A program made the position numbers and the translations under genes. Positions 57,213-64,000 of a stretch of 64,000 nucleotides of DNA are shown here, one piece after another. The notes beneath the pieces were generated by a model. It was given only the letters and a program-made list of their open reading frames with translations, did no database searches and was not told where the DNA came from. Location of the stretch: positions 58,473,384 to 58,537,383 of the forward strand of contig NC_091250.1 of the NCBI RefSeq assembly GCF_042477335.2, in the 5' to 3' direction. How positions within the stretch are numbered: position 1 is the first letter of the stretch; each line of letters begins with the position of its first letter. Source of the DNA: Ovis canadensis. Taxonomy: Eukaryota > Chordata > Mammalia > Artiodactyla > Bovidae.

Positions 57213-57867
57213 ATGCTTTCTCCAGTACACCATTCCTGTCCTCCCAAATGGGGCTCAGATTAGCATAGTGACAATCAGAAGCTGAAGTCAGCCTAGATGA
57301 ATGCAGGGCTCTGATGGATGAAAAGAAGGGGAGGGGTTTTCTTTCAAAGACTGAGAAAAGTGTCTTTCACTGGATGGAAGAATTCTGTGCATAAGTGGCT
57401 GAATGCAAAGAGACTTAATTGAAAGATAAAAGAGTAATTGCGGTAGAGTAGCAGAGGCAAAGGCAGTTAAGACAAAAAGCACATGTGTTAAACAGGACTA
57501 CAGTGAATGCAGAGGGTGTCAGGAGTCTTTGCAGCTGAAGACATTGGGATCATCAGGAAATAAGCAACACAATCCCAGCGTTGGAGCCCAGAAGGTCGAG
57601 TCCCAGAGCCAGGGTTAAATTTCCTCTCACTCTTTCTTCCTAGAAGAATTTATCACTTTCCTGAATTACTAAATCAGAAATTAACTTATAATCATGTTCT
57701 GTTATACATTATATTTGTGTAGCCTGAAAGTACATCTCTCAGGGCACACTCATAAAAGTGACTTCTTTTTTCCCCTCACTGTCCCTTTACACTTAGCATA
57801 GTGGGGGTGTTCTTCCTTTCTCTTTAGAAGAAAGCACAGGTGGGCTCTGTTTGTCTGTTGGTCTTAA
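57213..57867. other. Unassigned sequence
   Basis: No exon or repeat recognised. Confidence 0.45.
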
Positions 57868-57988
57868 GGTTTTTTGTTTTTTTTCTTTTGACCATGCCAC
57901 ACAACACTTGGGGGTCTCAGCTCCCTGACCAGGAGATTCCCCTGCAGTGGAAGCATAGAGTCTTAAGCACTGGACCAACAGGGAAGTC
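57868..57988 (-). mobile_element. CHR-1-type SINE
   Basis: T-rich tail, then 'gaccatgccacacaacactt', 'cagctccctgaccaggagat', and head complement 'taagcactggaccaacaggg'. Confidence 0.82.
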
Positions 57989-58020
57989 TTTTAAATCTTA
58001 TTGTGTAGCAGAAATTTTCT

Positions 58021-58206
58021 TTTTTAAAAAATTGAAGTATAGTTAATTTACAATGTTGTATTAGTTTCTGGTGCACAGCAAACTGATTTGGTTCTACATG
58101 TGCATACAGGCATTCCCTTTCATATTCTTTTCCATTAGCGTTTATTACAGGATATTGAATATAGTTTCCTATGCTCTACAGTAGGCCCTTGTTGTTTATC
58201 TATCGT
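58021..58206 (-). mobile_element. L1 3' UTR fragment
   Basis: 'ttgaagtatagttaatttac', 'gtattagtttctggtgcaca', 'ttattacaggatattgaata' and 'tgctctacagtaggcccttg' are the reverse of the artiodactyl L1 3' UTR type also seen at 17300-17492. Confidence 0.78.
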
Positions 58207-58259
58207 ACTGGACATTTTCTAGGTGTCCATTGAGATCTACTCTTCACCTTTCCCTGCTC

Positions 58260-58690
58260 TTGGCTCTGGGAACCAACCTATATGTAAGGTGCTGTCCTTT
58301 GGCTTCAGTTTGGACTTGATCAACAAGAAGCATTAGCAGGAGATGGTAGAGTCTGCATGGGAGGAGCGAGAAGGCAAAATATTTATTCTTCCTGTTCCCC
58401 CCTCTGCTGGGTTGCATTGAGTTGGCTCTACCAAAGGCCTCTTCTCTTGCCAGCGGCCCTCAGCAAATCACTACTCTCTTCGGGCTTTGGAGGCCCTTCT
58501 GCCCCCAGGTCCTTCGGGGCACTGACAATAGGGAGGGAGCCTGGAGGCACTGCTCCCTCCGTGGCGCTTTCCCCAAACTGCTCACATACAGTAAACAGCC
58601 GTTGTAGGAAACTCTCCTCTTTCACCCAGTTTGAGTGCCATCTGTTTCTTGCTAGGACCTTGGCTAATTCCTGTGCCCACTTCATTTGCA
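58260..58690 (+). mobile_element. Probable ancient interspersed repeat, family uncertain
   Basis: The right end, 'aaactctcctctttcaccca', 'ttgagtgccatctgtttctt' and 'gctaggaccttggctaattc', matches the end of a mammal-wide repeat that I recognise but cannot name. The open frames on both strands (58357-58698 and 58428-58691) shadow each other and are not convincing genes. Confidence 0.42.
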
Positions 58691-59309
58691 ATACATAGTC
58701 TCATTTTGGTATTTAGCATAATTAATCTATGAAATAGTTAAAACTCCAAATGGGATTTAAGGTTAAGGCTCTCTCTTAGCTCTATTGGAAGAGAGGTTGT
58801 GGTCATCTACTTTTTTTGCCTGCTTCTCTTCTGAATCAATCAAACAATTGATTTTCAATTGTTTACCAAAGCTGCTGACCGGGTTGAGCCCAGTTGACCT
58901 GGTTGAAGGCAAGGCAATGAAAAGGAAAGTTCTTAAGTTGGTTTCGCAACATCTGATTTTAGCAGATACTTAGAGCTGAGTCTTTTTCTCATGGATGCGT
59001 CTGTGGCTTCCAGAGACCCCATGCCAGGCAGTGTCTGAGCACCCCAGATGCATGTGAAACTGTCTCCCCAGCCCATCACTTTCTCTATTCAGCCTCAGCT
59101 CCCATCTGTTGAGGAAAAGTCTGTTTGAAAGCACTTAGCTACATTAAAGATGTTTGTTTTCAGGTTTTTCCCTTTTCTTAAGATAATTTTAATAACACAT
59201 TTTCCCTCAAAAATCATTCTGCTTTAGTTTCTGTTTACTCCAAGATTTAGTTAGAATTTTAAATAAAGTCCAAGTGGATAGATTGGCTTATTCTTTGGTT
59301 GTTAAAAAC
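58691..59309. other. Unassigned sequence
   Basis: No exon or repeat recognised. Confidence 0.45.
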
Positions 59310-59375
59310 TTTCCTCCCTTCCTTCCTCCCTCCTTCCCTCCCTCCCTCCCTTCCGTCCTTTCCTTTTTTTTTTTT
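59310..59375. repeat. (CCTT)n-type pyrimidine tract ending in poly-T
   Basis: CCTCCCTTCC-type units followed by about 12 T residues. Such mirror-like polypyrimidine tracts can form triplex DNA. Confidence 0.92.
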
Positions 59376-59401
59376 AAATTGTCAGAGAATGTAGCCTTCA
59401 T

Positions 59402-59578
59402 GAGTTCTGTTATTTGTGAGTACTTCAAGGGTATTTGAACGCATGTAAGAATTAAAGATATTAAAATTAAAAAAAAATATAAAGCTATAGAAACAGAGAA
59501 AAAAAAAAAGAAAATATTTTCTATTGTTGAGTATCAGTCTTTGAAATACCCTTGAAGTAGTCACAAATAATAGAACTC
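59402..59578. repeat. 35-bp inverted repeat around a short L1-BT tail
   Basis: The left arm at 59402-59436 and right arm at 59544-59578 are reverse complements with 33 of 35 positions matching. The mismatches are the 8th and 18th bases of the left arm. The 107-bp loop holds the L1-BT 3' end and A-rich sequence. The right arm runs straight into a SINE that lacks its first ten or so bases. Confidence 0.9.
59437..59513 (+). mobile_element. L1-BT 3' terminus (~75 bp)
   Basis: 'gaacgcatgtaagaattaaa', 'gatattaaaattaaaa' and an A-rich tail match the last bases of the full L1-BT at 11090-11163. No ordinary direct TSD is seen; instead inverted copies of the flank surround it. Confidence 0.82.
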
Positions 59579-59775
59579 AGTGGCTCAGGGGGTAAAGCAT
59601 CTGCCTGCAGTGCGGGAGACATGGGTTTGATCCCTGGGTTGGGAAGATCCCCTGGAGAAGGAAATGGCAACCCACTCCAGTACTCTTGCCTGGAAAATTG
59701 CATGGACTGAGAAGCCCTGTAGGCTATAGTCTATGGGGTCGCAAAGAGTCGGACACGACTGAGTGACTTTACTTA
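59579..59775 (+). mobile_element. Bov-tA SINE, 5' end missing
   Basis: Begins at 'agtggctcagggggtaaagc', without the normal gcttccct start, and continues normally to 'gtcggacacgactgagtgac'. Its start coincides with the end of the inverted repeat arm. Confidence 0.9.
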
Positions 59776-60213
59776 CTTCCTTTACACATATAATATATGC
59801 CTATAAGTGTAAGGTCATATATAGACTTCTATCCATAAGAGAATAAGCTTATAAACTATGTTAACCAAATTCTAGCTTTGTCAATTTCTGAGGGAGTTTC
59901 TCACTCTCTTAATTAAGTTTTCAGCATATCCTTGCATTTGTAGTAGATTTTTTTCTTGTATATTTAAGAAAAAATCTATATTAGATGCACAGAGGTTCAT
60001 AATTGCTATACAGTTTTGGTGGGCTACATAAGTTTTATTAACATGAGCTTATTATTCTTAGTCTTATTTGATTTTTTAATTTGTATTCATTTTTATTATA
60101 TTAATACTACTATATATGTTTTATTTTTATCAGTACTTTCATGTAAATATGCTTTTCCACTTAATCTTTACCTTTGTTGAAACAGGACTATTTTAATTGA
60201 TGTGTAATTTTTA
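59776..60213. other. Unassigned AT-rich sequence
   Basis: No exon or repeat recognised. Confidence 0.45.
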
Positions 60214-61089
60214 TAAATCCCAGTTATTGAAAATCCTAAAAGATGATGGTGTTAAAGTGCTGCCCTCAATATGTCCGCAAATTTGGAAAACTCAGCAGGG
60301 GCCACAGGGCTGGAAGAGGTCAGTTTTTATTCCAGTCCCAAAGAAGGGCAAGATTTGCTGGATCATGGAAAAAGCAAATGTGTTCCAGAAAAACATCTAC
60401 TTCTGCTTCATTGACTACACCAAAGCCCTTGATTTTGTGGATCACGACAAACTGTGGAAAATTCTTGAAGAGATGGGACTACCAGACCATCTTACCTATC
60501 TCCTGAGAAACTGGTGTGTGGGTCAAGAAGCAACACTTAGAACTGGACATGGAACAATGGACTGGTTCAAAATCAGGAAAGGAGTATGATAAGGCGATAT
60601 ATTGTTACCCTGCTCTTTAACGGATATGCTGAGCGCATCATGTGAAATGACAGACTGGATGAATCACAAGCTGGAATGAAGATTGCTGGGGGAAATATCA
60701 AGCACCTCAGATATGCAGATGATACCACTCTAAGGGTAGAAAGTGAAGAGGAGCTAAAGAGACTGTTGATGAAGGTGAAAGAAGAGAGTGAAAAAGCTGG
60801 CTTGAAACTCAACATTCGGAAAACTAACTCATGGGATCCAGGACCATTACTTCATGGCAAATAGAAGGGGAAAAATTAGAAACAGTGACAGATTTTCTTT
60901 TCGTGGGCTCCAAAATCACTATGGATAGTAACTGCAGCCATGAAATTAAAAGATGCTTGCTTCTCGGAAGGAAACCCCTGACAAACCTAGACAGCATGTT
61001 AAAAAGCAGAGACATCACTTTGCTGACAAAGGTCCATATAGTGACAGCTGTGGTGGTTTTTCTAGTAGTCATGTACAGATGTAAGGATT
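60214..61089 (+). mobile_element. BovB LINE fragment, both ends missing, internal deletion
   Basis: BovB homology starts near 'cagttattgaaaatcctaaa' and stops at about 61089 after 'gtcatgtacagatgtaagg', so the 3' end is absent. Since these elements insert 3' end first, the 3' part was probably lost later. An internal deletion is apparent near 60350, where the 'aaagaagggcaagatt' context jumps to 'tgctggatcatgg'. Older than the 1-kb copy at 36.7 kb. Confidence 0.85.
60243..61080 (+). pseudogene. BovB reverse transcriptase remnant
   Basis: The YADD catalytic motif survives at 60712-60723 (context HLRYADDTTLRVESEEE). FIDYTKALDFVDHDKLWKIL, part of the conserved palm region, reads from the frame at 60197-60589. 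A stop replaces part of the VRQGC-type loop near 60588, and the frame shifts again near 60825-60835. The endonuclease is missing. Non-functional. Confidence 0.82.
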
Positions 61090-61253
61090 GAACAATTGCC
61101 AATACATTTCAACTTTTTCCTGCCATTTTATTATTTTATATATTCTAATGTGATAGTTCCTTTTTGCTTTGTGCTCCCTCTCTTCTGTCCTTTTTCCCTT
61201 CTCAGTATAATTTTCTTCACTATTTTCCCCATCTCTGTGTGTGTGGGTGTGCG

Positions 61254-61469
61254 TACATGCTCAATTGCTTAGGCGTCATGACTCTGTGGCCCCCGTGAAC
61301 TGTAGCCTGCCAGGCTCCTCTGCCTGTGGAATTTCCCAGGCAAGAACACTAGAGTGAGGTGCCATTTCCTATTCCCGTGGATCTTCCCGACCCAGGGATT
61401 GAACCTGCATCTCTTGTGTCTCCTGTATTAGCAGGCGGGTTCTTTACCACTGGTGCCATCTGGGAAGCC
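61254..61469 (-). mobile_element. Bov-tA SINE, diverged
   Basis: Reverse SINE from 'gctcaattgcttaggcgtca' to 'gccatctgggaagcccc', with a GTGTG-rich stretch at its tail side (61238-61250). It is flanked by ttttccccatct and cttttcccatct, an imperfect TSD. Confidence 0.88.
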
Positions 61470-61482
61470 CCTTTTCCCATCT

Positions 61483-61821
61483 ACTGCAGTGTATCCCAGT
61501 GGAGGTGCTGTTAGCAGTTGGTCTGGCCATTCCTTAGCATGTGTGGCTACTCTGTACTTGGCAGAACCTCTTACCGGTCTTGTCACTAAATATTAGCAGC
61601 ATCCTAGTCCCTGGGACAATCAAAAACACGCATGCATGTTTCTGCCTGCTTTCTTTTGTTGTACACCCTCCTACCTGCGAACCACGGCTGACTAGTTTGG
61701 GACCTAGGTCTACCGTTTTCCTTCTCTTGTGGTTATCTTTATTTCTAACATAACTTTTAGGTTTATCTTAGTAAAATATATGCATAGTACAAAAACAATA
61801 CTGTGAGCGTTATAATGTGCT
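61483..61821. other. Unassigned sequence
   Basis: No exon or repeat recognised. Confidence 0.45.
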
Positions 61822-62036
61822 TGTGCTTAGACCCTCCGTCATGTCTGACTCTTTGTGACCCCATGGACTGTAGCTTGCCAGGCTCCTCTGTCCATGGAAT
61901 TCTCCAGGCCAGAATACTGGAGTGGGTTGCCATGCACTCCTCCAGGGGATCTTCCCGACCCAGAGATGGAACCCACGTATCCTGCAACTCCTGCATTGGA
62001 AGACGGATTCTTTACCACTGAGCCATCTGGAAAGCC
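61822..62036 (-). mobile_element. Bov-tA SINE
   Basis: Reverse SINE from 'gtgcttagaccctccgtcat' to 'gccatctggaaagcc'. It lies 60 bp before the tail of the BovB that runs to the window end. Confidence 0.88.
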
Positions 62037-62097
62037 TGAAGAGTTATAATATTCAAACAACAAAAAAGGTGTTTTATATCACTTCTCTTTGCTTCTT

Positions 62098-64000
62098 GTT
62101 TGTTGTTGTTCAGACACTAAGTTGTGTTTAACTCTTTGCAACCCTGTGAGCTCCATCATGCCAGGCTTCTCTGTCCTTCACTGTCTTCCTGAATTTGCTC
62201 AAATGCATGTCCACTGAGTCAGTGATGCTATCCAACCATTAGATTCTCTGTTGCCCCCTTCTTTTGGCCTCAATCTTTCCCAACATCAGGATCTTTTCCA
62301 ATGAGTCAGCTCTTCACATCAGGTGGCCAAAGTATTGGAACTTCAGCTTCAGCATCAGTCCTTCCAGTGAATTTCAGGATTGATTTCCTTTAGCATTGAC
62401 TGGTTTGATCTCCTTGCTGTCCAAGGGACTCTCAAGAGTCTTCTCCAACACCACATTTCGAGAGCATCAATTCTTTGGTGTTCAGCCTTCTTTATGGTCC
62501 AACTCTGACAGCCATACATGACTACTGGAAAAACTGAAGCTTTGACTAGACAGACCTTTGTTGGCAAAGTGATGTCTCTGCTTTTTAATAGGTTATCTAG
62601 GTTTGTCATAGCTTTTCTTCCAAGGAGAAAATGTCTTTTAATTTAGTGGCTGCAGTCATGGTTTGCATTGATTTTGGAGCCCAAGAAAATGAAATCTGAC
62701 ACTGTTTCCACATTTCCCCCATCTATTTGCCAGGAAGTGATAGGACCAGATGTCACGATCTTAGTTTTTTGAATCTTGAGTTTTATGTTGGCTTTTTCAC
62801 TCTCCTCTTTCACCTTCATCAAGAGGTTCTTTAGTTCCTCTTCACTTTCAGCCATTAAATTAGTATCATCTACATGTCTGAGGTTGTTGATATTTCTCCC
62901 AGCAATTTTGATTCTAGCTTGTGCTTCGTCCAGCCCAGCATTTCACATTATCTACTCTGCATGTAAGTTCAATCAGCAGGGTGACAATAAACAGCTTTGA
63001 TGTACTCCTTTCCAAATTTTGAACCAGTCTGTTGTTCTGTGTCCAGTTCTAACTGGTGCTTCTTGTTCTGCATACAGGTTTCTCAGGAGGCAGGTAATGT
63101 GGTCTTGTATTCCCATCTGTTTAAGAATATTCCACAGTTTGTTGTGATCCACACAGTCAAAGGCTTTAGTGTAGTCAATGAAGCAGAAGTAGATTTTTTT
63201 TTTTTAATTCCCTTGCTTTTCCTATGATCCAGCATATGCTGGCAATTTGATCTCTGATTTCTCTGCCTTTTCTAAATCCAGCTTGTACATCTGAAAGTTC
63301 TCAGTTCACATATTCTTGAAGCCTAGCTTGAAGGATTTTGAGCATAATCTTGCTGGCATGTGAAATGAGTACAATCGTATAGTAATTTGAACATTCCTTG
63401 GTATTACCTTTCTTTGAGATTGGAACGAAAATTGACCTTTTCCAGTCCTATGGCCACTGCTGAGTTTTCTAAATTTGATGGCGTAATGAATGCAGCACTT
63501 TCACAGCATCATCTTTTAAGATTTGAAATAGCTAAGCTGGAATTTCATCACCTCCACTAGCTTTGTTTGTAGTGATGCTTCCTAAGGCCCACTTGACTTC
63601 ACACTCTAGGATATCCGGTCTAGGTGAATGATTACAGCATCGTGGTTATCTGGGTTATCAAGAGCTTTTTAAAAAATACAGTTCTTCTATGTATTCTTAA
63701 CACCTTTACTTAATATTTTCTGTTTTTTTAGGTCCTTGCCATTTTTCTTCTTTATCGAGCCCATCTTTGCATGAAATATTCCCTTGGTATCTCTAATTTT
63801 CTTGAAGAGATCTCTATTCCTTCCCATTCTTTGTTTTCCTCTATTCCTTTGGATTGGTCTCTTAAGAAGGCTTTCTGATCTCTCCTTGCTATTCTCTGTA
63901 ACTCTGTGTCCAATTGGGTATATCTTTCCCTTTCTCCATTGCCTTTCGCTTCTTTTCTTTTCTCAGTTATTTGTAAGGCCTCCTCAGACAACCACTTTGC
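62098..64000 (-). mobile_element. BovB LINE, minus strand, at least 1.9 kb, continues past the window
   Basis: The (TTG)n tail at 62098-62112 is followed by the BovB 3' end and then its ORF in reverse. The copy runs unbroken to the last base of the window, so its 5' part (endonuclease) must lie beyond 64000. It is the longest BovB piece in the window. Confidence 0.9.
62355..63991 (-). pseudogene. BovB reverse transcriptase region, degenerate
   Basis: The minus-strand translation shows, from the C-terminal side, TKVCLVKASVFPVVMYG and WCWRRLLRVPWTARRSNQ (62355-62609), then MAESEEELKNLLMKVKEES (62643-62855). The catalytic YADD has become HVDD (LRHVDDTNLMAES, about 62860-62880). The two aspartates remain, but the aromatic residue is lost. 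A T-rich run at about 63196-63210 disrupts the fingers/palm region. The N-terminal side ends in an open frame at 63752-63991. Several frame changes make this a dead copy. Confidence 0.82.

Larger units (their letters stand above)
34552..64000 (+). other. GBA3: Presumed 5' part of GBA3 intron 1
   Basis: Begins with the GT donor at 34552. No downstream segment of either strand shows the GH1 hallmarks expected in later exons (an NE-containing acid/base motif, or TENG with its nucleophile). The rest of the window is therefore read as intron, filled with repeats listed separately. A large first intron fits the long human gene. This is inference from the donor and from failing to find another exon. 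Confidence 0.55.

Noticed and set aside
58357-58698. 113-codon + frame and opposing 87-codon minus frame, considered as a small gene
   Set aside because: Both strands are open over the same bases, the region looks like an old interspersed repeat, and no splice or promoter signals were found.
34552-64000. Search for GBA3 exon 2 and later exons
   Set aside because: No segment with the expected GH1 motifs was seen on the + strand, so none is annotated; they should lie beyond the window.

Overview
This is ruminant (pecoran) nuclear DNA. The evidence is the dense presence of bovid-specific retroposons: BovB (RTE-class) LINEs, Bov-tA and Bov-A2 SINEs that carry the BovB 3' tail, L1-BT copies, and older cetartiodactyl CHR SINEs. 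Cattle, sheep, goat and buffalo cannot be told apart from the sequence alone. There are no bacterial-type genes, CRISPR arrays or operons. Nearly every long open frame belongs to a transposable element.

Host gene. One host coding exon can be supported. It is the first coding exon of the cytosolic beta-glucosidase gene GBA3 (glycoside hydrolase family 1), + strand, 34494-34551. It has an upstream in-frame stop, an ATG, 19 codons plus one base of conserved GH1 N-terminus, and a strong splice donor. A perfect C/EBP palindrome lies 61 bp upstream of the ATG. No later GBA3 exon was found, so bases 34552-64000 are most simply the 5' part of intron 1. Bases 1-34493 would then be upstream flank.

Layout. 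1-4.8 kb: two 5'-truncated BovB copies with clean target-site duplications (TSDs), a Bov-tA, a Bov-A2 piece and a MIR. 4.8-11.2 kb: an almost complete L1-BT with promoter region containing three ~146-bp monomers, an intact ORF1, an ORF2 broken only by one frameshift and one stop, and a 3' UTR with G-quadruplex motifs. 11.2-34.3 kb: SINEs, MIR and L2 fossils, an inverted/forward old L1, a hAT fossil and unassigned sequence. 34.35-34.55 kb: GBA3 promoter region and exon 1. 34.6-64 kb: presumed intron with BovB, Bov-tA, Bov-A2, CHR and L1-BT fragments, MIR/L2 fossils and microsatellites. The window ends inside a minus-strand BovB.

How the parts relate. The autonomous LINEs are L1-BT and BovB. 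The SINEs end in the same tail as BovB and presumably used its reverse transcriptase. TSDs can be read directly around many insertions, which gives base-level boundaries. Several SINE 3' tails have grown into microsatellites. I did not find a convincing previously undescribed system. The best non-routine signals are the hidden GBA3 exon, a 35-bp inverted repeat around a short L1-BT tail at 59.4-59.6 kb, two inverted-then-forward L1 insertions, and a double SINE insertion at one target motif. Repeat family names come from recognition of consensus features, not from a database search.
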